From Actinomycetes bacterium (lineage in GTDB: Bacteria; Actinomycetota; Actinomycetes; Actinomycetales; Microbacteriaceae), in the NCBI GenBank assembly GCA_023436775.1, contig JAEZHW010000041.1:1-13246 (forward strand): DNA of 13,246 bases, in the 5' to 3' direction. Shown here piece by piece: positions 1 to 5,826 of this stretch. Below the pieces are notes generated by a model that worked only from the letters and a program-made list of their open reading frames with translations, did no database searches and was not told where the DNA came from. Each line of letters begins with the position of its first letter. The first letter of the stretch is position 1. The position numbers and the translations under genes are program-made.

Positions 1-37
1 GGGCGCGCGGCGGGGTTGCCCCCCCCCCCCCCCCCCC
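1..37. other. Low-complexity left contig end with poly-C run
   Basis: Bases 1-18 are almost only G and C, and bases 19-37 are 19 consecutive C. Seen from inside the contig outward on the minus strand, this is a poly-G run followed by GC-only sequence, the mirror image of the right end. It abuts a possible hairpin at 38-66. Poly-G tails are a known artefact of two-colour sequencing chemistry, and their orientation here (G running outward at both ends) fits that origin. I treat it as technical and do not annotate any gene in it. Confidence 0.75.
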
Positions 38-66
38 GCGCCAGCAAAGAATGCTGCGGCTGGCGC
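38..66 (-). terminator. Inverted repeat just after the SPFH gene, possible terminator
   Basis: GCGCCAGC (38-45) pairs perfectly with GCTGGCGC (59-66) around a 13-base loop. It lies 7 bases beyond the stop codon of the leftward SPFH gene, where a terminator is expected. There is no U-tract: the next bases in the direction of transcription are the artefactual G run, so the true flank is unknown. A shorter alternative pairing, CAGCA (42-46) with TGCTG (52-56), is also possible. Confidence 0.4.
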
Positions 67-73
67 TCGTCGA

Positions 74-982
74 CTACTTCCCACGAGCCGAGTTGCCGAA
101 AGCCTGACCAATGCCCTTGAGCGCCTCGGTCAGCTCGCTCGGGATGACCCACAGCTTGTTGGCGTCGCCCTCAGCGAGCTTCGGCAGGGTCTGCAGGTAC
201 TGGTAGGCCAGCAGCAGGTGATCTGGCTTGCCCGCGTGAATCGCGTTGAACACGGTCGCGATTGCTTCTGCCTCACCCTGCGCCTGGAGCACCGCGGCCT
301 TGGCCTGACCCTCGGCTTGCAGGATCGCGGCCTGGCGAAGACCCTCGGCCTCGAGGATGGCAGACTGCTTCGTACCCTCGGCGTTCAGGATGGCGGCGCG
401 ACGGTCACGCTCAGCGCGCATCTGCTTTTCCATCGAGTCCTGAATCGAGGCGGGCGGGTCGATTGCCTTCAGTTCGACGCGGCCCACTCGGATTCCCCAC
501 TTGCCCGTAGCCTCGTCGAGGACGGCGCGCAGTTGGTTGTTAATAGAGTCGCGGCTCGTCAGCGCCTCTTCCAAGTTCAGGCCACCGACCACATTACGAA
601 GCGTCGTAGTCGTGAGCTGTTCGACGGCTGCCAGATAGTTGGCGATCTCATAGGTGGCTGCACGTGCGTCGGTGACTTGGAAATACACCACCGTGTCGAT
701 CGAGACGACCAGGTTGTCCTCGGTGATCACCGGCTGCGGCGGAAACGAGACCACCTGCTCACGGAGGTCAATCAGGGGACGCATCCGGTCGATGATCGGC
801 ACCAGCAGGTGCGGGCCAGGGGAGAGGGTGCGGTGGTACTTCCCGAGCCGTTCCACCAGACCGGCATACGACTGAGGCACGATTCGAATCGCCTTCGCGA
901 TCGTAGTGACCACGAAAATAATCAGGATGATGATGGCCAGGATTCCTACTGCCTGGCCAAACGTCAGGTCTTCTCCACCCAT
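74..982 (-). CDS. SPFH/Band 7 (stomatin/prohibitin-like) membrane protein
   Basis: The 302-residue protein has the layout of bacterial stomatin-like proteins such as QmcA. One N-terminal membrane helix is at about residues 12-33. The SPFH/Band 7 domain follows at about 34-190, with the family signature IDLREQVVSFPPQPVITEDN at 71-90. An Ala/Glu-rich coiled-coil tail runs from about 185 to 245. Proteins of this family oligomerise into ring or cage assemblies on membranes and often act with membrane proteases or NfeD partners. The ATG is preceded by AGAAGGGA, and this ribosome site lies within the last codons of the upstream nfeD-like gene. The stop-to-start gap is only 4 bases, so the two genes are surely co-transcribed. 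Family assignment is firm; the cellular role (membrane microdomain or quality control) is inferred from relatives. Confidence 0.93.
   Translation of the reverse strand: MGGEDLTFGQAVGILAIIILIIFVVTTIAKAIRIVPQSYAGLVERLGKYHRTLSPGPHLLVPIIDRMRPLIDLREQVVSFPPQPVITEDNLVVSIDTVVYFQVTDARAATYEIANYLAAVEQLTTTTLRNVVGGLNLEEALTSRDSINNQLRAVLDEATGKWGIRVGRVELKAIDPPASIQDSMEKQMRAERDRRAAILNAEGTKQSAILEAEGLRQAAILQAEGQAKAAVLQAQGEAEAIATVFNAIHAGKPDHLLLAYQYLQTLPKLAEGDANKLWVIPSELTEALKGIGQAFGNSARGK
266..397 (-). repeat. Four tandem 33-bp (11-residue) repeats in the SPFH tail
   Basis: Residues 196-239 of the SPFH protein form four consecutive 11-residue units: AAILNAEGTKQ, SAILEAEGLRQ, AAILQAEGQAK and AAVLQAQGEAE. The consensus is A-A-I-L-x-A-E-G-x-x-x. 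An 11-residue period suits a right-handed or straight alpha-helical coiled coil, and similar AEG repeats are typical of stomatin-family tails. The repeat is at protein level; the DNA copies have diverged. Confidence 0.85.
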
Positions 983-986
983 GGAG

Positions 987-1442
987 CTATCCCTTCTGCG
1001 ATGCGGTCACGACGGCGACAGCGCCATCAATTCGGACGACGGAGACCTGATCGCCTTCGGCGATGGTCGAACCGTCTTCAGTGCGGGCGCTCCACTGATC
1101 GCCGTTCGTCAGCTTGACCTGACCGGAGACACTGGTGATCGCAGTCTGCGACACGCCAGTGAGGCCAATCAGGGCCTCGACATTGGACTTGGCCGGGTCA
1201 GCACCACGATCCAACCAACGCCGCAGCGGTGGTCGAACAATCAGCAGCGCGATGGCGAAGATGGCGGCCAGCAGAATCTGCAGCCACCACGGCGCGCCCA
1301 CCAACTGCCCCACGAGACCGGCAATGCTGCCGAGACCCAGCATCAGGAACGTCAGTTCCAAGGTGAACATCTCGATGATGACGAAGATCAGGATGATGCC
1401 CACCCAGATGATCCAGCCGTACTCGGCTAAGAACATTTCCAT
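987..1442 (-). CDS. NfeD-like membrane protein with C-terminal OB-fold
   Basis: This 151-residue protein has three hydrophobic segments (about 9-26, 28-48 and 51-69), a basic stretch (PPLRRWLDRG, 71-80), and a soluble C-terminal domain at about 88-147. That domain matches the OB-fold of short NfeD proteins: LIGLTGVSQTAITSVSGQVK, then a DGSTIAEGDQVSVV segment. NfeD proteins are usually encoded beside an SPFH/stomatin gene and act with it at the membrane. That is the arrangement here, with the SPFH gene 4 bases downstream. An open frame continues upstream to 1652, but I chose ATG at 1442: GAAGGGCGG lies at the right distance before it, and the longer version would add 70 hydrophilic residues overlapping the divergent SDR gene. 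A second ATG two codons later (1436) is a less likely start. Confidence 0.87.
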   Translation of the reverse strand: MEMFLAEYGWIIWVGIILIFVIIEMFTLELTFLMLGLGSIAGLVGQLVGAPWWLQILLAAIFAIALLIVRPPLRRWLDRGADPAKSNVEALIGLTGVSQTAITSVSGQVKLTNGDQWSARTEDGSTIAEGDQVSVVRIDGAVAVVTASQKG

Positions 1443-1569
1443 CAATTCCGCCCTTCTGTCTTGTGTCCAAACGTAGCACCCGAAGTACCCCAATCGGCTA
1501 GTGTCGTCAGGGGGTTGCGATGGACACTTCCGTACCCCGCCACTCGTCTTGGAACGTCTTGGAGGATCC
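1443..1569. promoter_or_regulatory. Divergent intergenic region between nfeD-like and SDR genes
   Basis: This 127-base gap must hold promoters for both the leftward nfeD-SPFH pair and the rightward SDR-Nudix pair. On the minus strand, TACGTT (1475 to 1470) fits the actinobacterial -10 pattern TAnnnT and would start transcription about 20 bases before the nfeD ATG, but no good -35 is seen. GTGTC (1501-1505) and GACAC (1523-1527) form a short inverted repeat. GGAGG at 1561-1565 is the SDR ribosome site. The promoter assignments are weak. Confidence 0.35.
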
Positions 1570-2334
1570 ATGTCCGCACCGCTCGCCGAAGGTTCGCTCG
1601 CAGGGAAGCGCGCTCTGGTCACTGGTTCGTCTCGAGGCATCGGCGCCGACACCGTGCGCTATTTTGTCGCCGCTGGCGCGAAGGCCGTGATCAACTACCG
1701 CAACAAGGAAGCCCGCGCGGTGAAGCTGGCTGACGAACTGCGGGCATCCGGGGGAGAAGTACTCACGATCGGGGCGGACCTCACCGATCCGGCCTCGGTA
1801 CAGGCCATGATCAATCAGGTGCAGGAAGCCTGGGGTGGCCTCGACATTCTCGTTCTCAACGCCTCGGGCGGCATGGAATCCGGCGTCGGTGAGGACTACG
1901 CGTTGCGCTTGAACCGAGACGCCCAGGTGAACATGTTGGAAGCGGCAGTACCACTCATGCCCGAGGGCGGACGCGTCGTGTTCGTCACCAGCCACCAGGC
2001 GCACTTCATCCGTGAAACCCCGACCATGGATCTCTACGAGCCGGTGGCGCTGAGCAAGCGAGCCGGTGAGGACGCACTCCGCGAGCGGATTCCTGCGCTC
2101 CAGGAACGGGGCATTGACCTGGTCGTAGTCAGCGGCGACATGATCGAGGGGACCGTGACGGCGACCCTGCTGGATCGCGCAGAGCCCGGCGCCATTGAGG
2201 CTCGTCGTGAAGCTGCCGGCAAGCTGTACAACGTGCAGGAGTTTGCCGCCGAGGTCGCCCTGGCCGCGGTGGAACCGATCCCGGCCAACAACGAGCGCCT
2301 GGTCGGCGATGTGAGTTCGTTCCTCGCCAAGTAA
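1570..2334 (+). CDS. SDR-family oxidoreductase, atypical active site
   Basis: The 254-residue Rossmann-fold protein has the length of classical short-chain dehydrogenases. The cofactor loop TGSSRGIG is at residues 18-25, an acidic D70 follows the third strand (IGADLTD), and NASGG at 97-101 replaces the usual NNAG. A serine sits at the expected catalytic place (VTS141). The canonical Tyr-x-x-x-Lys is not present: the local sequence is LYEPVALSKRAGE, with Tyr156 seven residues before Lys163 and Val159 in the normal Tyr position. From memory, this YEPVA-SKRAGE form recurs in actinobacterial SDRs, so it may be a conserved subfamily. Start at ATG 1570 is set by GGAGG 4 bases upstream; the open frame back to 1501 lacks such a site. 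The Nudix gene follows after one base. Substrate is unknown; NAD(P)(H) binding is likely. Confidence 0.88.
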   Translation: MSAPLAEGSLAGKRALVTGSSRGIGADTVRYFVAAGAKAVINYRNKEARAVKLADELRASGGEVLTIGADLTDPASVQAMINQVQEAWGGLDILVLNASGGMESGVGEDYALRLNRDAQVNMLEAAVPLMPEGGRVVFVTSHQAHFIRETPTMDLYEPVALSKRAGEDALRERIPALQERGIDLVVVSGDMIEGTVTATLLDRAEPGAIEARREAAGKLYNVQEFAAEVALAAVEPIPANNERLVGDVSSFLAK

Positions 2335-2335
2335 C

Positions 2336-2779
2336 ATGCCGATTGCACGGAGCCGAGTCCTGCTCGTTGATGAGCGGGACTCGGTTCTGTTATTTTTGAC
2401 ACAGCCAGACTATTTGGGGCATCCACCGCGCTGGATCGCACCCGGTGGTCGCTGGGAGCCTGGCGAAACGGCACAGCAGGCCGCAGAGCGCGAAATCTAC
2501 GAAGAAACCGGTCAACGCCTCAGCATCGACGAGGTGCCGATCTGGTCGCAGCTGTACGAATCGCTCCAGCGCGACCGTTCCACGCTGCAGAACCTGGCGT
2601 ACTGGTACACACTGCGGGTCGTGCGATTTGATATTGATCGCAGCAACTGGACCGATGAGGAACGCCAGGACGTGTTGGACGTGCGCTGGTGGTCACTCGA
2701 CGAGCTCCGAGCCAGCGACGAACCGTTTGAACCGGCGGAACTGTTAACGCTGATTGCCACGGCGGCACTGCGCTCGTAG
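2336..2779 (+). CDS. Nudix hydrolase
   Basis: The 147-residue protein carries a Nudix box from G38 to Q60: GRWEPGE, seven residues, then REIYEETG. This matches G-x5-E-x7-R-E-U-x-E-E-x-G-U except that the last position is Gln. R52, E53, E56 and E57 are the expected metal-binding and catalytic residues. Nudix enzymes hydrolyse nucleoside diphosphates linked to another group; the substrate cannot be read here. A W-rich segment (VRWWSLDEL, about 116-124) is typical of the family's C-terminal part. The ATG follows the SDR stop after a single base and has no Shine-Dalgarno sequence, so translation probably depends on coupling to the SDR gene. The first 20 codons encode a strong terminator-like hairpin (see 2353-2397), including a TTA-TTT-TTG run of A/T-rich codons at residues 19-21. 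A second TTA is at codon 137. Confidence 0.9.
   Translation: MPIARSRVLLVDERDSVLLFLTQPDYLGHPPRWIAPGGRWEPGETAQQAAEREIYEETGQRLSIDEVPIWSQLYESLQRDRSTLQNLAYWYTLRVVRFDIDRSNWTDEERQDVLDVRWWSLDELRASDEPFEPAELLTLIATAALRS
2353..2397 (+). terminator. Strong intrinsic-terminator-like hairpin inside the Nudix 5' coding region
   Basis: CCGAGTCCTGCTC (2353-2365) pairs with GAGCGGGACTCGG (2372-2384) over 13 base pairs, with a single T-G wobble and a 6-base loop (GTTGAT). It is followed at once by TTCTGTTATTTTT (2385-2397). A stable stem plus T-rich tail is the textbook form of a Rho-independent terminator. It begins 18 bases after the SDR stop, where an SDR terminator would be expected, yet it lies within codons 6-21 of the Nudix gene. 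It may terminate, or attenuate read-through into, the Nudix gene. Confidence 0.75.
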
Positions 2780-2795
2780 CCATGGGTCCGTTGCG

Positions 2796-2817
2796 CTGAT
2801 AATGTCCATTATGTCAG
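2796..2817. promoter_or_regulatory. AT-rich palindrome upstream of MFS gene (possible operator)
   Basis: ATAATG (2799-2804) and CATTAT (2807-2812) form a perfect inverted repeat around TC, flanked by CTGA (2796-2799) and TCAG (2814-2817). It stands out in GC-rich surroundings, lies between the Nudix stop and the MFS start, and overlaps TAnnnT-type -10 candidates such as TAATGT (2800-2805). A dimeric transcriptional regulator site is the simplest reading. No -35 is convincing and no regulator gene lies next to it. Confidence 0.45.
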
Positions 2818-2894
2818 TTCACCAGAATCGCACCCAGGGCAGGCCGGGCCGACCCACTTTCCCGCGGCACGCGAAGCCACCGGCGAGACACCGC

Positions 2895-2907
2895 AACTGA
2901 CTCAGTT
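2895..2907. promoter_or_regulatory. Palindrome just before the MFS ribosome site (possible operator)
   Basis: AACTGA (2895-2900) and TCAGTT (2902-2907) form a perfect inverted repeat around one C. It ends 3 bases before the GAGGGA ribosome site of the MFS gene. It shares CTGA/TCAG half-sites with the outer arms of the palindrome at 2796-2817, but the spacing differs. It could bind a repressor or form a small hairpin near the ribosome site. A chance palindrome of this length is possible. Confidence 0.35.
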
Positions 2908-2922
2908 CGTGAGGGACGCGAC

Positions 2923-4149
2923 GTGCACCATACGATGTCCCTCATGCAACCAGCGGTGAGGAGTCGGCGCGCAGCGCTCGGCGTCGGAGTCATGTTCTTC
3001 AGCAACGGCACCATCCTGGCCTCGCTCCTCCCCTGGTATCCGACCCTCGTAGCGCAATTACAGCTGGATGCCGCGACCTTCGGCGTAATTGTGGCGAGTT
3101 TTGCTGTCGGGTCGATCGCTTCCTCAGCGCTGCCTGCACCGTTGATCGGCCGGTTCGGACCCACCCGGGTCGCCGTGGTCGGCACGGTACTGCTGGCGTC
3201 TGCGATCGCCAGCGTCGGCTTCGTCGACTCCGGACTGCTGCTCGCCGGCGCGATCTTCCTGGCTGGATTCTGTGACGCTGTTGTGGATGTGTCGCAGAAC
3301 GTCGCCGGCGTCCGCGTGCAGCACCGCGCGGGCCGAGCCATTCTGTCGTCCATGCACGCGCTGTGGAGCCTCGGTGGCGTCCTGGGCGGTGCTACAGCGA
3401 CGGCGGCGGCCGCGTCTGGCGTGGACATACGAATCGCCATCATCGTGCTGCCAGCGCTCGGCATCGTCGCCGTGTGCATTGGCGCATGGCTGACACGAGG
3501 CGTCGCTGAGGAGGATCTCCCCCAAGACCCGGCTGTCGCCCCGCACAGTACGCGCGGCGCACGTCTACGCGCCGTGATCGCCCTCGCACTCCCCCTGGCT
3601 ATCATCGCCATCTGCGGCACCATGGTCGAAGACGTCGCGAATAACTGGGCAGCACTCACCGGCGCAACCCTTGGCGGCCTCGACGCGGCAGCGGCCGGCA
3701 TTGTGTTTACCGTCGCCATCGGAAGCCAGTGCGTCGGCCGTTTCCTCGGCGATGTCATGATGCAACGACTCGGCGCGGCCGCCGTGGCACGACTCGGCGG
3801 AGCGCTCATCGCGATGGGTGGCCTGCTGTTGGTGATTATTCCCGGCCCCGTCACCGTCCTGATCGCATTCGCACTCGTCGGCTTTGGCTCTGCCACGCTC
3901 ACACCGAGCGCTTTCGGTGCTGCCGCTCGCATCCCGGGCCTCAGCGATGGAGCCGGTGTCACCCTCATCAACTGGCTCATGCGGGTGGGTTTCCTGGTGA
4001 CCAGTCCCCTGATTGGCGGGATCAGCGCAGTGTTCGGATTGCAGGCCGCGCTCGGCCTGCTCGTGGTGATCGGTGTCACGGCGGTGTTCCTCGCCGGGGC
4101 CCTCTCCCCCGATACCGCAACGGACAACGGCGGCGCACCCACCGAGTGA
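2923..4149 (+). CDS. MFS transporter, 12 TM, YbjJ-like
   Basis: The 408-residue protein is hydrophobic along its length, with about 12 membrane segments in two halves separated by a basic and acidic loop at about 190-215. The motif-A-like loop GRFGPTRV is at residues 76-83. MHALWSLGGVLGG at 144-156 and MVEDVANNWAAL at 234-245 resemble signatures of the YbjJ group of the major facilitator superfamily, whose substrates are mostly unknown. GTG at 2923 was chosen because GAGGGA (2911-2916) is 6 bases upstream; ATG codons at 2935 and 2944 are alternatives that would remove 4 or 7 residues. The gene stands alone with a 143-base upstream gap containing two palindromes, and it converges with the DHA2 exporter. 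Sugar, metabolite or drug export are all possible; direction and substrate are unknown. Confidence 0.88.
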   Translation: MHHTMSLMQPAVRSRRAALGVGVMFFSNGTILASLLPWYPTLVAQLQLDAATFGVIVASFAVGSIASSALPAPLIGRFGPTRVAVVGTVLLASAIASVGFVDSGLLLAGAIFLAGFCDAVVDVSQNVAGVRVQHRAGRAILSSMHALWSLGGVLGGATATAAAASGVDIRIAIIVLPALGIVAVCIGAWLTRGVAEEDLPQDPAVAPHSTRGARLRAVIALALPLAIIAICGTMVEDVANNWAALTGATLGGLDAAAAGIVFTVAIGSQCVGRFLGDVMMQRLGAAAVARLGGALIAMGGLLLVIIPGPVTVLIAFALVGFGSATLTPSAFGAAARIPGLSDGAGVTLINWLMRVGFLVTSPLIGGISAVFGLQAALGLLVVIGVTAVFLAGALSPDTATDNGGAPTE

Positions 4150-4161
4150 GCGCGCCGCCGT
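4127..4161. terminator. 10-bp inverted repeat between convergent MFS genes
   Basis: ACGGCGGCGC (4127-4136) pairs perfectly with GCGCCGCCGT (4152-4161) around a 15-base loop that contains the stop codon of the rightward MFS gene. It ends 14 bases before the stop of the leftward DHA2 gene, so a symmetric stem could serve both directions. There is no U-tract, as is common for actinobacterial terminator candidates. GC-rich repeats of this size can arise by chance here. Confidence 0.45.
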
Positions 4162-4175
4162 AGTGCGTTGATGGA

Positions 4176-5768
4176 CTATTCAGCCTTGACCGGCTCGGTC
4201 TTCACCTTGTCCATGTCCTCCAGGCGACGGGCACGAAGCACGCTGGAGGCGAGCAATGCCACCAGCAGGAACGCGGCTGCCACGTACGATGCCGTCGAGG
4301 CGGCTCCGGTAAATGCTTCTGCAGCCTTCTGACCGATTTCCTGCGTGTTCGGGTCGCTCAGCAGCTTCGGAATCATGCCACCCGCGCTCTCCGTCACCGC
4401 AGTCACGAGACCTTCGCGCTGCTCGTCGGGGAGCAAGCCTTCGAGGCCGTTGTTGAGACGGTCACCGAGCGAGGAGAACAAGACCGTGCCCAGTGCAGCC
4501 ACGCCCAGGGCCGAACCCACCTGACGAGAGGCTGACTGCATGCCGGAGCCGCGACCACTCTGTTCGACCGGAATCTCGGCGAGCACCACATTGGTCACCT
4601 GCGCGCTGGCCAGTCCCAGACCAAGGCCATAGACGAAAAGAATAGCGGCCAGGAGGAACCAGCCCGAGTCCTGGCTGAGGAAGATCGCCAGTGCGAGCAG
4701 TGCAGCGAACTCCAGCGCGACGCCGAGTCGCAGCATGCCCAGCGGCGTCATCGACCGCGACAGGCCAGAGCCTGCGCCACTGGCCAGGAAGGAACCGATC
4801 GCCAGGGACAACAGCATGAAGCCAGCCTGCAGCGGGTCATAGCCCAGCACGTTCTGCATCCATAGCGGCAGCACGAACAGCATGCCGAGCTCACCGAGGC
4901 TCACGATCATCGCCACGATATTACCGGCGCTGAACGAGCGCACCGCAAACAAGTCCAGGGGCAGCAGCGAAGCCTTGCCCTGTCGAGATCGGTAGCCAGA
5001 CCAGACCACCAGGAGGATGCCAAGAATCAGAGCAGCCAGGAACAGGAAGGGTACCGGCGAGAGCTCGAGCGTCCACCAGTCCGCGACATGCTCGGTGCTG
5101 GTCCACCAGCCAAGGGTGCGGCCATCAATCAGGCCGAAGACGAGCGTTCCGGTGGCCAACGCCGCCAGCGCCGCGCCGACGAGGTCGAAGCCCTCCTTCT
5201 CCCCCGACCGCGAGTTCGCCACGGTACGAAGGACACCGATCACAACAAGGATGCCGAAGGGCACGTTCACGCCGAAGGCCCAGCGCCAGGAAAAGTCCGT
5301 CGCGAGCCAGCCACCCAGCAGCGGACCCACCGCGGCCATACCGCCGATCGTGCCACCCCAGATGGCGAACGCAATGCCGCGTTCCTTACCGCGGAAGGTG
5401 GCGTTAATGAGTGAGACCGTGGTCGGCAGCACCATCGCGCCACCGAAGCCTTGCAGGACACGCGCAAAGACAAGGAACCCGCCGTTCGGCGCCAAACCAG
5501 CAGCCACCGAGGCGAGCGTGAAGATGATGACGCCGATCACCATCAGCGTCCGTCGACCAATACGGTCAGCCACTGCACCGAACGGAATGAGCAGGGCCGC
5601 GAACACCAACGTGTACGCGGTCTGGACCCACTGCACCTCGGTAGAAGTCAGAGCAATGTCCGCAACGATTGCGGGAATCGCCACGTTGACGATCGTGGTG
5701 TCCACGATGATCAGCGAGACGCCGATGCTAATGAATAGCAGTCCGAACCAACGCGATTTGTCGTTCAT
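4176..5768 (-). CDS. DHA2-family (EmrB/QacA-type) MFS exporter, 14 TM
   Basis: The protein of about 530 residues has the length and layout of 14-helix proton-driven multidrug antiporters. Near the N-terminus is VDTTIVNVAIPAI, the DHA2 motif D1 region with its membrane-embedded acidic residue in helix 1. Next come motif A (GAVADRIGRRTL, about 64-75), the LQGFGGAMVLP region, and motif C-like VGPLLGGWL (about 147-155), followed by SWRWAFGVNVPFGIL, a segment characteristic of the family. A large extracytoplasmic loop near the end (about 430-480) fits the last helix pair. ATG at 5768 is taken as the start; a GTG one codon upstream (5771) would also work. No Shine-Dalgarno is visible. TACCAT (5780 to 5775) lies so close that a leaderless transcript starting at the ATG is possible. 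Substrates of this family are lipophilic drugs or dyes; the one here is unknown. Confidence 0.9.
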   Translation of the reverse strand: MNDKSRWFGLLFISIGVSLIIVDTTIVNVAIPAIVADIALTSTEVQWVQTAYTLVFAALLIPFGAVADRIGRRTLMVIGVIIFTLASVAAGLAPNGGFLVFARVLQGFGGAMVLPTTVSLINATFRGKERGIAFAIWGGTIGGMAAVGPLLGGWLATDFSWRWAFGVNVPFGILVVIGVLRTVANSRSGEKEGFDLVGAALAALATGTLVFGLIDGRTLGWWTSTEHVADWWTLELSPVPFLFLAALILGILLVVWSGYRSRQGKASLLPLDLFAVRSFSAGNIVAMIVSLGELGMLFVLPLWMQNVLGYDPLQAGFMLLSLAIGSFLASGAGSGLSRSMTPLGMLRLGVALEFAALLALAIFLSQDSGWFLLAAILFVYGLGLGLASAQVTNVVLAEIPVEQSGRGSGMQSASRQVGSALGVAALGTVLFSSLGDRLNNGLEGLLPDEQREGLVTAVTESAGGMIPKLLSDPNTQEIGQKAAEAFTGAASTASYVAAAFLLVALLASSVLRARRLEDMDKVKTEPVKAE

Positions 5769-5778
5769 CACTCAATGG

Positions 5779-5815
5779 TACGCCCGCGCACGGAGCCAAC
5801 CCCGGCGCGGGCGTA
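5779..5815. terminator. Strong inverted repeat between the small membrane protein and DHA2 genes
   Basis: TACGCCCGCGC (5779-5789) pairs perfectly with GCGCGGGCGTA (5805-5815). After one unpaired base, CGG (5791-5793) can pair with CCG (5802-5804), leaving an 8-base loop. It follows the stop of the leftward 94-residue gene by 11 bases, so it may end that transcript and insulate the DHA2 gene. One arm overlaps the candidate -10 TACCAT of the DHA2 gene by two bases, so a regulatory role is also possible. No U-tract follows in the direction of transcription. Confidence 0.5.
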
Positions 5816-5826
5816 TCGGGTTTTCC

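Noticed and set aside
1443..1652. A 70-residue N-terminal extension of the NfeD-like protein
   Set aside because: The ribosome site is at the internal ATG (1442), the extension is hydrophilic and low-complexity, and it overlaps the divergent SDR gene.
2023..2067. SDR called a pseudogene because of the missing YxxxK motif
   Set aside because: The frame is intact, full length and has a good ribosome site, and the altered motif looks like a subfamily feature rather than decay.
2814..4142. A 442-codon minus-strand frame opposite the first MFS gene
   Set aside because: The protein is an Ala/Pro/Thr/Arg-rich shadow with no membrane or domain pattern, while the plus strand encodes a clear 12-helix transporter with a good ribosome site.
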